Positions 1 through 9,219 of a stretch of DNA of 64,000 nucleotides are shown here, piece by piece. The DNA is taken from positions 16,423 through 80,422 of the forward strand of contig NZ_JAQSDN010000003.1 of NCBI RefSeq assembly GCF_029945925.1, in the 5' to 3' direction. Below the pieces are notes generated by a model, which worked only from the letters and a program-made list of their open reading frames with translations, did not search any database and was not told the DNA's origin. The stretch is from Polaromonas sp. (lineage in GTDB: Bacteria; Pseudomonadota; Gammaproteobacteria; Burkholderiales; Burkholderiaceae_C). Both the position numbers and the translations under genes were made by a program. Within the stretch, counting starts at the first letter, position 1, and each line of letters starts with the position of its first letter.

Positions 1-211
1 CGCCCTGCTGGTCGATGGCCAGGCGGAAACCGTTTTCAATCGCCACGCCGAGCTGCGCGAAGGTTCCGGTGTAGGGCAGCATGAAACCCACGCGCACCTT
101 GCCGGACTGCGCCCGCACCACTTGAGGGAGCAGCAGGCCGGTGGAGGCGGCGCCGATGACGGCCGCACTCTGGCTCAGGATCAAACGACGTGAAGGAAGG
201 CGTGAGGTCAT
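1..211 (-). CDS. ABC transporter periplasmic substrate-binding protein, branched-chain amino acid type (N-terminus only)
   Basis: About 70 codons are visible before the window edge. The protein starts with an Arg-containing N-region (SRR), then a hydrophobic stretch ending in VRA, which reads as an export signal. The mature part begins with GFMLPYTGTFAQLG, typical of the Leu/Ile/Val-binding (Peripla_BP_6) receptor family. AGGAG lies 7 bases upstream of the ATG at 211. It is divergent from nothing nearby and runs in the same direction as the benzoate-CoA ligase. Receptors of this kind often sit beside box genes and are thought to bind aromatic acids, so benzoate uptake is a plausible role. The ligand is an inference. 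Confidence 0.8.
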   Translation of the reverse strand, partial: MTSRLPSRRLILSQSAAVIGAASTGLLLPQVVRAQSGKVRVGFMLPYTGTFAQLGVAIENGFRLAIDQQG

Positions 212-355
212 GGATAACTCCTGGTTGGGACGGAACGAATAGCGCCGGAAGGCTTTGATGGTAACGGCGCGGTGCTGCGAAAACCCTAGTGAAAAACCCG
301 AGATTCAGGATTAAATTGTTTATACCTAAAGCAATTACCCTGCCAGCCTGAGTGC

Positions 356-1939
356 TCAGGCCGTGCCCTGCTGGCGCAGCTTGAAGCGCTGGATCTTGCC
401 GGTCGCGGTTTTCGGCAGCTCGTCCACAAACTCGATCCAGCGCGGGTATTTGTAAGGCGCCAGTTGCTGCTTGACGTGAACCTTGAGGTCGTCGGCCGAG
501 GCGGTCTGGCCCTTCTTGAGCACCACAAAGGCCTTGGGTTTGACCAGCTGGTCGGCATCGGCCAGGCCGACCACCGCCACTTCCAGCACCGCCGGGTGCG
601 TCATTAGCGACGCCTCCACCTCGAAGGGCGAGACATAGATGCCGCCGACTTTGAGCATGTCGTCGGTGCGGCCGCTGTAGGTGTAGTAGCCGTCGGCATC
701 CACCGTGTATTTGTCGCCGCTGCGTGTCCACTCGCCGGCAAACGTGGCTTTGGTCTTGGCGCGGCTGTTCCAGTACATCAGGGCTGAACTCGGGCCTTTG
801 ATCTGCAGCTCGCCGATCTCGCCGACGCCGCAGTCCTGGCCGTCATCACCGACGATGCGCAGCGCATAACCGGGGACGGCCTTGCCGGTGCTGCCGTAAC
901 GTACTTCGCCGGGCCGGTTGCTCAGGAAGATGTGCAGCATCTCGGTCGAACCGATGCCGTCGAGGATGTCGCAGCCATACTCGGCGGCCCACTTGGTGCC
1001 GATGCCGGCGGGCAGGGCCTCACCGGCGCTGGTGCAGACGCGCAGGTTTAACGCGGCCCGGGGCGGGCGGGCCGGGTCTGCCAGCAGGGAGGCGTAGAGC
1101 GTGGGCACGCCGTAGAAAATGGTGGGCTGGTGTTCTTTCAGGATGCGGAAGACCTCGGCCGTGGTCGGGCGCGCCGGCAGCAGGATGGCCGTGGCGCCCA
1201 CGCTCATCGGGAAGGTCAGGCCGTTGCCCAGCCCGTAGGCAAAAAACAGCTTGGCCGCGGAATACACCACATCGGATTCCTGGATGCCCAGCACACCCCG
1301 GCCGTAGAGCTCGGCGGTCTGGATCAGGTGACTGTGCAGGTGCACCGTGCCTTTGGGGGCGCCGGTCGAGCCGCTGGAGTACAGCCAAAAGCAGGCGTCG
1401 TCGGCGCAGGTGGGCGCTATGGTTTTGGTAGCTTCTTGCGCCCGTACCATCTGGGCCAGGCTCGCATGCGGTGCGGCGTCTTCCGCGCCGGCAACAATCA
1501 CGCTGCGCAGTGTGGGGATGTGCCCGATCAGCGGCTCAAACGCGGGCAGCAGCGCCCGGGACACAATCAGGCCCTGGGCGCGCGAGTCGCGCAGCATGAA
1601 GTCGAAGTCGGGCGTGGTCAGCAGGGTGTTGGCGGCCACCGGTACCACACCGGCCAGGATGCAGCCCAGAAAAGCCACCGGCCATTCAGGGGTGTCCAGC
1701 ATGGCCAGCAGGACGCGGCTTTCGGGGGCGAAGCCCTGGGCGCGCAGCGCATTGGCGAAGCGGTGGGACTGGTTGGCGAGTTCACCGTAAGTCAGCGTCG
1801 CACCGTTGACGGCATCGACAAATGCGAGCTTGTCGGCGCGGTTGGCGTTGCGCTCCAGCAGGTCATGGGCGGCGTTGTAGTCGCGGGGAATGTCAACGCG
1901 AGGGGGGCTCACCGAATGGTCGGCGCGGCTCAGGTTCAT
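356..1939 (-). CDS. bclA: Benzoate-CoA ligase
   Basis: 527 residues, the usual size for benzoate-CoA ligases. It activates benzoate with ATP and CoA to benzoyl-CoA, the first step of the box pathway, in the cytoplasm. The acyl-adenylate P-loop YSSGSTGAPKG is at residues 187-197. The C-terminal TGKIQRFKLR carries the adenylation lysine. Assignment to benzoate rather than another aromatic acid rests on overall resemblance and on boxR, boxC and boxB next door. Residues about 160-175 are encoded by a copy of the dispersed repeat (1416-1461), so this loop is probably a tolerated insertion. The gene is divergent from boxR, with the flavodoxin gene between them. Confidence 0.9.
   Translation of the reverse strand: MNLSRADHSVSPPRVDIPRDYNAAHDLLERNANRADKLAFVDAVNGATLTYGELANQSHRFANALRAQGFAPESRVLLAMLDTPEWPVAFLGCILAGVVPVAANTLLTTPDFDFMLRDSRAQGLIVSRALLPAFEPLIGHIPTLRSVIVAGAEDAAPHASLAQMVRAQEATKTIAPTCADDACFWLYSSGSTGAPKGTVHLHSHLIQTAELYGRGVLGIQESDVVYSAAKLFFAYGLGNGLTFPMSVGATAILLPARPTTAEVFRILKEHQPTIFYGVPTLYASLLADPARPPRAALNLRVCTSAGEALPAGIGTKWAAEYGCDILDGIGSTEMLHIFLSNRPGEVRYGSTGKAVPGYALRIVGDDGQDCGVGEIGELQIKGPSSALMYWNSRAKTKATFAGEWTRSGDKYTVDADGYYTYSGRTDDMLKVGGIYVSPFEVEASLMTHPAVLEVAVVGLADADQLVKPKAFVVLKKGQTASADDLKVHVKQQLAPYKYPRWIEFVDELPKTATGKIQRFKLRQQGTA
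1416..1461 (+). repeat. Dispersed repeat family A, copy inside bclA
   Basis: Reads GCTATGGTTTTGGTAGCTTC, then TTGCGCCCGTACCAT and a degraded CTGGGCCAGGC. The order (GCTAT..TTTTG.TAGCT, then TTGCGCCCGT, then GGGCTGGAGGC) matches the intergenic copies at 44557 and 46141. It is read in frame by bclA. Confidence 0.65.
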
Positions 1940-1959
1940 GGGGTCTCCGGATGCTCTCG

Positions 1960-2010
1960 TTTTTATAGCTGCCTGCGCCCGCCATTATTGGGTTGGAGGC
2001 TCATTTTAGT
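1960..2010 (+). repeat. Dispersed repeat family A, intergenic copy upstream of bclA
   Basis: Lies between the flavodoxin stop and the bclA start. Shows the core TATAGCTGCCTGCGCCCG, then TATTGGGTTGGAGGCTCATT. This is one of the clearest copies and matches those at 15473, 44557, 46141 and 49250. Confidence 0.8.
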
Positions 2011-2015
2011 AAAAC

Positions 2016-2504
2016 TCAGGCGGTTTCGGTGCTGGGCGTGCTGCTCAGTGCCAGCGCCAGCCAGTCGCGGCACCAGGCGGCACCCTCGGTCTCGGGCAGG
2101 GTGCCGGCGCTGGCGTCGTGGCACCAGACCTCACCGATACGCTGCGCGCCCAGGCCCTGCAGGCGCTCGTCAAACTTTTTGCCACCGAAGCAGAAGGTCT
2201 GCAGGTAGGTGCGGTCACCAAGGGCGATCACGCCGTAACGCACGTGGCCCAGGAATTTGGGCTGGGCATCGAGCGAGTCATAGAGCAGCCGGGCGTTGTC
2301 GGGTACATCGCCCTGGCCGTAGGTGGAAGAGCAGATGAGATATATTGCATCTTCTTCGGCGGCGCTGTCAAAGACGCCGATGTCCAGGCCGTCCATCAGC
2401 TGAACCTCGATATCACTGACGAGATCGGCGCAATCCATCTGGATGGCCTGGGCCACATAGTCGGCCGTGCTGGTCATGGTGCCCACGAGTATTTTGAGTT
2501 TCAT
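2016..2504 (-). CDS. Flavodoxin (MioC-like)
   Basis: 162 residues. The N-terminal KILVGTMTSTADYVA is the FMN phosphate-binding loop (T-x-T-S-T) of flavodoxins. CSSTYGQGDVPDNA and ALGDRTYLQTFCFGGKKFD match the two other FMN-contacting loops of the MioC/flavodoxin group. It is a one-electron carrier in the cytoplasm. It is transcribed away from boxR and ahead of bclA, so it may be part of the benzoate regulon. Because boxA is not seen here, a role in feeding electrons to the benzoyl-CoA epoxidase deserves thought, but that is speculation. Confidence 0.8.
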   Translation of the reverse strand: MKLKILVGTMTSTADYVAQAIQMDCADLVSDIEVQLMDGLDIGVFDSAAEEDAIYLICSSTYGQGDVPDNARLLYDSLDAQPKFLGHVRYGVIALGDRTYLQTFCFGGKKFDERLQGLGAQRIGEVWCHDASAGTLPETEGAAWCRDWLALALSSTPSTETA

Positions 2505-2524
2505 CAGTGATCTCCGATAAAAGA

Positions 2525-2568
2525 TGCAATAAACTGCTTGACAAGCGAATTACGTGAAGTATAGTGCA
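2525..2568 (+). promoter_or_regulatory. boxR promoter with candidate BoxR operators
   Basis: A near-consensus sigma70 promoter TTGACA (2538-2543), 16 bp spacer, TATAGT (2560-2565), points at boxR. TGCA-N6-TGCT at 2525-2538 touches the -35 box, and another TGCA at 2565-2568 touches the -10 box. Published sites for the related BzdR/BoxR regulators are built on TGCA repeats, some as TGCA-N6-TGCA. The arrangement would let BoxR repress its own promoter and, on the other strand, the flavodoxin-bclA genes. Confidence 0.6.
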
Positions 2569-2605
2569 ATATTGATTTAACGCAAACTTTTTTCAAATAA
2601 CGCAG

Positions 2606-3547
2606 ATGTCCAACATCGAAAATCTGTCCGAACAGGCGAACAAAGCCACGCTCACCGAGCTGGGTGCCCGGGTGCGTGCCTGGCGCGCCCGCCGCGGCAT
2701 GACGCGCAAGGCGCTGGCGAGCGACTCCGGCCTGAGCGAGCGTTTCCTGGCCGATGTGGAAAGCGGCAAGGGCAATGTCTCGATCAACTCGCTGGAAGCC
2801 GCTGCCCGCGCGCTGAACATCTCGATTCTGGAACTGCTGCAGGACGCACCGCGCCCGGCGCTGGCCCGTGTCCAGGGGCTGCTGGGCCGGCTCGACGACA
2901 CGCAGCTGGACCAGGCCTACGCACTGCTCGGCAGCACCTTCGGCCTGAGCGATGCGCTGGGCCGGGAACAGCGCATTGCGCTGATCGGTCTGCGCGGTGC
3001 GGGCAAGTCCACACTCGGCCTGAAGCTGGCCACCGAGCGCGGCGTGCCTTTTGTCGAACTCGACCGCGAGATCGAACGTGAAGCCGGCACCAGCATGAAT
3101 GAAATCCTGCTGCTGCACGGGCAGGCCGGCTACCGCCGCTACGAGCGCCGCGCGCTGTTCCGTATTGCCGAGGACCATGCCGACGGCGTCGTCATGACCA
3201 CCGGCGGCAGCATCGTCAGCGAGCGCGAAACCTTTGACCTGCTGCAAAGCCGCTTCTACTGCGTCTGGCTCAAGGCCAGCCCGGAAGAACACATGGCACG
3301 GGTGGTGGCGCAGGGCGACATGCGGCCTTTTACTGCCACCCGCGGTGCCACGGACGAGGCGATGGAAGACCTGCGCCGCATCCTGGCCAGCCGCGAAGCG
3401 CTGTATGCCCGCGCCGATGCCGTGGTGGACACCGCCGCCCGAACCCTCAAACAAAGCCTGAAAGACCTGGAACGCGCCGTTCCGCAAACAACCGTTCGGG
3501 CTGAGCCTGTCGAAGCCCTTCGACTAGCTCAGGGCGAACGGCCTTAA
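2606..3547 (+). CDS. boxR: BoxR-type transcriptional regulator, XRE HTH fused to shikimate kinase-like domain
   Basis: 313 residues. An XRE-family helix-turn-helix covers about residues 15-75. A shikimate kinase-like domain follows, with Walker A GLRGAGKST at 128-136. In the BoxR/BzdR family this second domain senses benzoyl-CoA rather than phosphorylating shikimate, and effector binding relieves repression. It lies directly upstream of boxC in the same direction, with a 21-base gap. The last 17 or so residues come from a palindromic repeat (3492-3541) that has extended or replaced the native C-terminus. Confidence 0.92.
   Translation: MSNIENLSEQANKATLTELGARVRAWRARRGMTRKALASDSGLSERFLADVESGKGNVSINSLEAAARALNISILELLQDAPRPALARVQGLLGRLDDTQLDQAYALLGSTFGLSDALGREQRIALIGLRGAGKSTLGLKLATERGVPFVELDREIEREAGTSMNEILLLHGQAGYRRYERRALFRIAEDHADGVVMTTGGSIVSERETFDLLQSRFYCVWLKASPEEHMARVVAQGDMRPFTATRGATDEAMEDLRRILASREALYARADAVVDTAARTLKQSLKDLERAVPQTTVRAEPVEALRLAQGERP
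3492..3541 (+). repeat. REP-like palindrome encoding the BoxR C-terminus
   Basis: Two 23-base arms, starting CCGTTCGGGCTGAG and ending CTCAGGGCGAACGG, flank a GCCC loop. They pair with four mismatches. The sequence matches, from memory, a palindromic element common in Burkholderiales intergenic regions. Here it overlaps the end of boxR and supplies its stop codon region just before boxC. Confidence 0.75.
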
Positions 3548-3568
3548 CCCGACACACAGGAGACCCCA

Positions 3569-5272
<1,704 letters not shown>

Positions 5273-5276
5273 CACC

Positions 5277-6701
5277 ATGAGCACCATTGACCTGCAAGCC
5301 CTGATCCCCAACAACGTCAACCTCGGCGAGAACCGCCAGCTGCAGCGTGCGCTCGAGCACTGGCAGCCGGCCTTCATGAGCTGGTGGGACGAAATGGGCC
5401 CGAGTGACTTCAATGCCAAGGAGGTCTACCTGCGCACCGCCGTCGGCGTGGACGCTTCGGGCTGGGCCAGCTACGGCTACACACCCATGCCCGACTACCG
5501 CTGGGGCATTTTTCTCGCCGACCAGGAAGAAAACCGCAAGATCGGTTTTGGCGACCACATGGGCCAGGACGTCTGGCAGGAAGTGCCGGGTGAGTACCGC
5601 AGCGCCTTCCGCCGCCTGATCGTGACCCAGGGCGACACCGAGCCGGCCTCTGTCGAGCAGCAGCGCCTGCTGGGCCACACCGCGCCTTCTTTGTACGACC
5701 TGCGCAACCTGTTTCAGGTCAACGTCGAGGAAGGCCGCCATCTGTGGGCCATGGTCTACCTGCTGCACGCGCACTTCGGTCGTGACGGCCGCGAGGAAGC
5801 CGAAGAGCTCTTGACGCGCCACAGCGGCGACGCCGACAAGCCACGTATCCTGGGCACCTTCAACGAGCCCATGGACAACTGGCTGAGCTTCTTCATGTTC
5901 ACTTACTTCACCGACCGTGACGGCAAGTTCCAGCTCAAGTCCTTTGCCGAAAGCGCCTTTGACCCGCTGGCGCGCACCACGCGTTTCATGCTGACCGAAG
6001 AAGCCCACCACATGTTTGTCGGCGAGACCGGCATTGGCCGCGTCATCAAACGCACGCTGGAAGTCATGAAAGAGCTGGACACCGACAACGTGGACACCTT
6101 GCGCAAGGCCGGCGTGATCGACTTGCCGACGGTGCAGAAATTCATGAACTTCTGGTTCACCTCCTCGCTGGACCTGTTCGGCTCGGAAGCCTCGTCCAAC
6201 GCGGCCAACTACTTCAGCAACGGCATCAAGGGCCGGCCCGACGAAGCCAAATTCGCCGACCACGTTGAGCTCGACAGCGAAATGACCATCCAGGTGCCGG
6301 ACGGCAAGGGTGGTTTGAAGAACGAAACGATTTCAACACGCAACGGCATGAACGAGATCACGCGCCTGGAATACGTGAAAGACTGCAATGTCGGCGTGAC
6401 ACGCTGGAACATGGCGATCAAACGCGCGGGTGTGGACTTCGAGCTGAGCCTGCCGAGCTCGCGTTTCCGCCGAAGCGTCGGTGTCTGGTCGGCCGCCCAC
6501 ACCGATCCGCAGGGCAACCCGATCAGCGAAGCCGAATTCAACGCCCGAAAAGACGAGTGGCTACCCAACGACGCCGACAAGACCTTCATTCACAGCCTGA
6601 TGCAGCGTGTGACCGAGCCGGGCAAGATGGCCGGCTGGATCGCACCGCCGGATCGTGGCATCAACGCGAACGCGGTCGAATACGAATACGTGAAGTTGTA
6701 A
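5277..6701 (+). CDS. boxB: Benzoyl-CoA 2,3-epoxidase, diiron oxygenase component
   Basis: 474 residues from ATG 5277; an upstream in-frame extension overlapping boxC is not needed. BoxB is a class I diiron monooxygenase that epoxidises benzoyl-CoA at positions 2,3 with O2 and electrons from BoxA. The two E-x-x-H iron sites are seen as EEGRH at about 151-155 and EEAHH at about 241-245. Its spacing to boxC (4 bases between the stop and the ATG) indicates one transcript. A 97-bp dispersed repeat begins immediately after the stop codon. boxA, which usually accompanies boxB, is not present here. Confidence 0.95.
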   Translation: MSTIDLQALIPNNVNLGENRQLQRALEHWQPAFMSWWDEMGPSDFNAKEVYLRTAVGVDASGWASYGYTPMPDYRWGIFLADQEENRKIGFGDHMGQDVWQEVPGEYRSAFRRLIVTQGDTEPASVEQQRLLGHTAPSLYDLRNLFQVNVEEGRHLWAMVYLLHAHFGRDGREEAEELLTRHSGDADKPRILGTFNEPMDNWLSFFMFTYFTDRDGKFQLKSFAESAFDPLARTTRFMLTEEAHHMFVGETGIGRVIKRTLEVMKELDTDNVDTLRKAGVIDLPTVQKFMNFWFTSSLDLFGSEASSNAANYFSNGIKGRPDEAKFADHVELDSEMTIQVPDGKGGLKNETISTRNGMNEITRLEYVKDCNVGVTRWNMAIKRAGVDFELSLPSSRFRRSVGVWSAAHTDPQGNPISEAEFNARKDEWLPNDADKTFIHSLMQRVTEPGKMAGWIAPPDRGINANAVEYEYVKL

Positions 6702-6798
6702 GCCCCCACGCTTGCTCACTGCGTGTAGCCGCTGCCCCCCGAGGGGGCCGCTGCGCCTGCGGTCTGGCAAAGCCAGTCCCGCGGCCCCTGTTTGAAGG
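6702..6798 (+). repeat. Dispersed repeat family B, copy after boxB
   Basis: Starts directly after the boxB TAA: GCCCCCACGCTTGCTCACTG, CGTGTAGCCG, a CCCCCCGAGGGGGCCG hairpin, GCCTGCGG, then CGCGGCCCCTGTTTG. It is the inverted homologue of 19643-19740. The C-rich/G-rich hairpin could act as an mRNA 3' end. Confidence 0.8.
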
Positions 6799-6816
6799 GG
6801 GAGGGCGCCTCAACGT

Positions 6817-7203
6817 TCAGGTAATCTCCGCGCCGCGTTCCTTGAGCAGGTCCCGCAGCAGCGAACGGTGGCAGCGTGCCTCGTTCTCGCAGTAACAACC
6901 CATCGCAAAATTCGTCTGGTGCGACAGCGCCGCCAGCAGGTCCAGGTCCCGGCTGGCATCGGGCTCGTTCATTTCGGCGCGGTATTTTTTGCTGAACGCG
7001 GCCCAGTCCTTGTCGGTCTCCACCGACTGGCCCTGTTTCATGGTCTCGGCGCTGGGGGCGAGGTTGGGGTACCAGACGTCGTACCAGTCCTGCGTGGCGA
7101 ATTCGCTTTTGGGCACGCCGCGCGGTGGCCGACGTACCGTGCCTATGCGCAGACCTTCGCCAGCCTGCCGGGCCGTGCCCAGTCTCACGATGCTTACCCC
7201 CAT
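6817..7203 (-). CDS. DUF488 family protein (YeaO-like)
   Basis: 128 residues. The N-terminal MGVSIVRLGTARQAGEGLRI, the WYPNLAPS segment and the C-terminal cluster CYCENEARCHRSLL are hallmarks of the DUF488/YeaO group, small cytoplasmic proteins of unknown function with a Cys/His-rich tail. AGGAGG lies just upstream of the ATG at 7203. It converges on boxB and shows no obvious functional tie to it. Confidence 0.8.
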   Translation of the reverse strand: MGVSIVRLGTARQAGEGLRIGTVRRPPRGVPKSEFATQDWYDVWYPNLAPSAETMKQGQSVETDKDWAAFSKKYRAEMNEPDASRDLDLLAALSHQTNFAMGCYCENEARCHRSLLRDLLKERGAEIT

Positions 7204-7338
7204 GAGCGCCTCCTGTTTGACGGTGTTTCAGGGTTGCCATTGTGAAACCTTTTGTGCTGCCCCCGGCCGGTCCTGGTGCTTGCAACGCTGCCTCTGCAAA
7301 TAAACGGAGCGAGGCGCAAAATTGGGCTTTGTTCGGGC

Positions 7339-7344
7339 TATAAT
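7339..7344 (+). promoter_or_regulatory. -10 box of the tRNA-Pro gene
   Basis: A perfect TATAAT lies 11 bases before the first base of tRNA-Pro, the right distance for transcription to start just ahead of the tRNA. No good -35 hexamer is seen at 16-18 bp. Confidence 0.6.
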
Positions 7345-7355
7345 ATTTGACTAGT

Positions 7356-7432
7356 CGGAGTGTGGCGCAGTCTGGTAGCGCACCTGGTTTGGGACCAGGG
7401 GGTCCAAGGTTCGAATCCTTGTACTCCGACCA
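7356..7432 (+). tRNA. tRNA-Pro (anticodon TGG)
   Basis: 77 bases including encoded CCA. The acceptor arms CGGAGTG and TACTCCG pair with wobble, the anticodon stem is CCTGG/CCAGG around loop TTTGGGA, and the T arm holds TTCGAAT. The anticodon TGG reads proline codons CCA/CCG. Confidence 0.97.
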
Positions 7433-7443
7433 AGAATCCAATG

Positions 7444-7469
7444 AAAAAGCTCACTCTGTGGGCTTTTTT
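7444..7469 (+). terminator. Hairpin between tRNA-Pro and tRNA-Arg
   Basis: AAAAAGCTCAC and GTGGGCTTTTT pair around a TCT loop and end in a T run. It looks like a small intrinsic terminator or a processing signal between the two tRNAs. Confidence 0.55.
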
Positions 7470-7474
7470 CATAT

Positions 7475-7551
<77 letters not shown>

Positions 7552-7977
7552 GTGCTCAATGCATTGCGTCCTCCAACCCTCCCCATTTTTATCGTTCTGA
7601 CCGTCTCAGGCGCCGCCCTGTAGTCGTGCGCGGCGCCTTGCCGCGCCAATGCGTTGCGAAATCACGTCGCTGTGGTTGCCCGGCTCGACGCGGATATAAG
7701 TCCAAAGTCATAGAACGGCCGACGCAAATTCGCAGAAATTCATCCTTTAGCATAGAAAAGCCGGATCTGTAAAAAAATCACCAAACATCACCTCATATTT
7801 CCTACAAAAGTCACACTTGGATAAATAGAATCGCATAAAAGATACAAAAAAAGACTTCCAAAGGGACGAAATGAGCGCTAGGGCGCCATGGAAATGCAGT
7901 TCCCCCACTTCCGCCGCCAGGCAGGGTGTGGTCAGGCTGGGGCAGGTTCAAGTTGATTCATTAACGAAGGAGTGATC
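7552..7977 (+). other. Non-coding stretch before the secretion cluster
   Basis: About 425 bases. The part from 7740 to 7860 is strikingly AT-rich for this genome and must hold the promoter of the DUF4402 operon, but no convincing -35/-10 pair can be named. AAGGAG at 7967-7972 is the ribosome binding site for the gene starting at 7978. No conserved ORF or RNA is seen. Confidence 0.5.
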
Positions 7978-8514
7978 ATGAAATCAGAGCGTTTTTCGAC
8001 ATTCAAACGCGGTGCGTTGCATGCAGCGTTGGCGTCAACTGCTGTGCTGGGGGGCTTGGGGCTTGTTGGCAATGCCCACGCCATCAGTGGCGACGCCACC
8101 GCCACCGTGGTCCAGGCCATTGATATCACGCAAAACAGGGCCCTCAATTTTGGCAAATTTGTTGCGAGCAATGGCGGAACAGTGACCTTGACCAACGTTG
8201 CCACTACTGTCGTGGGAGGCACCTCCGTCAGGGTCAGTCCGAGCACCGCTGCTTCAGGGCAATTCACTGTCACCGGTGACGGAGCGGCAACCTATACGCT
8301 GACGGCAGATGCAAGCACGACGATCACTGATGGGAATACCACCATGAACGTGACCGCCATTACCCCTTCGGTCACAACAGGCGGTGTACTCAGTGGTACA
8401 TCAGGTTCTCAGGGGAGTCAGGTGGTATATGTCGGTGCTACTTTGACCCAAGGTGCCGCGAATGCTGCGGGGACTTACAGCGGGACCTATTCGATCACCG
8501 TTGCCTATAACTGA
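7978..8514 (+). CDS. DUF4402 domain secreted protein, likely surface-fibre subunit
   Basis: 178 residues from ATG 7978, with AAGGAG 5 bases upstream; a GTG at 7972 would overlap the Shine-Dalgarno. A signal peptide ends near residue 35 (NAHA). The rest matches the DUF4402 pattern: LNFGKF near the start, GQFTVTGDG in the middle, VYVGATL and a C-terminal GTYSGTYSITVAYN. The alternating hydrophobic final strand with a penultimate tyrosine resembles chaperone-usher pilins. It is the first of five co-oriented genes. Fibre subunit function is an inference from the chaperone and usher next door. Confidence 0.8.
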   Translation: MKSERFSTFKRGALHAALASTAVLGGLGLVGNAHAISGDATATVVQAIDITQNRALNFGKFVASNGGTVTLTNVATTVVGGTSVRVSPSTAASGQFTVTGDGAATYTLTADASTTITDGNTTMNVTAITPSVTTGGVLSGTSGSQGSQVVYVGATLTQGAANAAGTYSGTYSITVAYN

Positions 8515-8531
8515 GACGCTGATCTGTGAGT

Positions 8532-8548
8532 GGCGGCCTCGGGCCGCC
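8532..8548 (+). other. GC-rich hairpin between the two DUF4402 genes
   Basis: Perfect 7-bp stem GGCGGCC/GGCCGCC with loop TCG, 18 bases after the first subunit stop. No T run follows, so it is not a standard terminator. It could stabilise the upstream mRNA or cause partial termination so that the first subunit is made in excess. Confidence 0.45.
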
Positions 8549-8667
8549 AAGCAGGCTGGAAACTCGCTCCGGTAGGGCTGTGCTTGCTATTGCACTCTGT
8601 TTTTTGTCAGTTAACCGTGTTGCAGGCCGTTATCGCACAGGCGAGATGAGTTCAAGGAAGGGCCACG

Positions 8668-9141
8668 TTGAAGAAACACCGTGTTTTGGCTGTAATCGCT
8701 CTGCTAAGTACCGTGGCTTGCGCATCGGTGAGTTGGGCGCAGACTTTCACGGCCACCCAGGCTTTGGCCTTTGGTACTTTTGCGCCCAGTGCGGTGGCGG
8801 GCACGATCGTTATTCCCCCGGTGGGCCTCCGGGGCAAGAGTGGGGGTGCGTATCCGATCGCGGTCAACCTGGGCTCGGCCGCGTCGTTCAGCGTGAGCGG
8901 GGGGGGGGCGAATCAGCCTTATTCCATCACCTTGCCTAGCAACGGTGTGGTGTCGCTGTCACTCGTGGGGAGTCCGGGGACCACCATGGCTGTCAATGGC
9001 TTCAGTAGCAGCACATCGAGCGGCCAGCTCAGTGGCACCGGTGCACTGGCCTTTACGGTCGGCGCCACACTCAGTGTGGGCAGCAACCAGGCAATGGGCA
9101 ATTACACCGGCAATTTTGAGGTCACGATCAACCTGCAATGA
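8668..9141 (+). CDS. DUF4402 domain secreted protein, second subunit
   Basis: 157 residues starting at TTG 8668, chosen because AAGGAAGG lies 6 bases upstream and because it gives a complete signal peptide (residues 1-24, ending VSWA). The mature protein shows the DUF4402 features LAFGTFAP, FSVSGGG, FTVGATLSV and GNYTGNFEVTINLQ. It is a divergent paralogue of the first gene. The weak start codon may keep it at a lower level than the first subunit. Confidence 0.78.
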   Translation: MKKHRVLAVIALLSTVACASVSWAQTFTATQALAFGTFAPSAVAGTIVIPPVGLRGKSGGAYPIAVNLGSAASFSVSGGGANQPYSITLPSNGVVSLSLVGSPGTTMAVNGFSSSTSSGQLSGTGALAFTVGATLSVGSNQAMGNYTGNFEVTINLQ

Positions 9142-9219
9142 AGGCCGCACTTCATCCCATCATCCCAATTCCGGTTCATCGTCATGCCTGCTTACAAACA
9201 AGACACTCAGGAGCCCGTC

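Noticed and set aside
1130..2338. 402-codon plus-strand frame opposite bclA and the flavodoxin gene
   Set aside because: Crosses two real genes and an intergenic repeat; Gly/Gln/Arg-rich composition typical of shadows.
2606..3547. Shikimate kinase (aroK)
   Set aside because: The kinase-like domain is fused behind an XRE helix-turn-helix and sits before boxC, the hallmark of BoxR.
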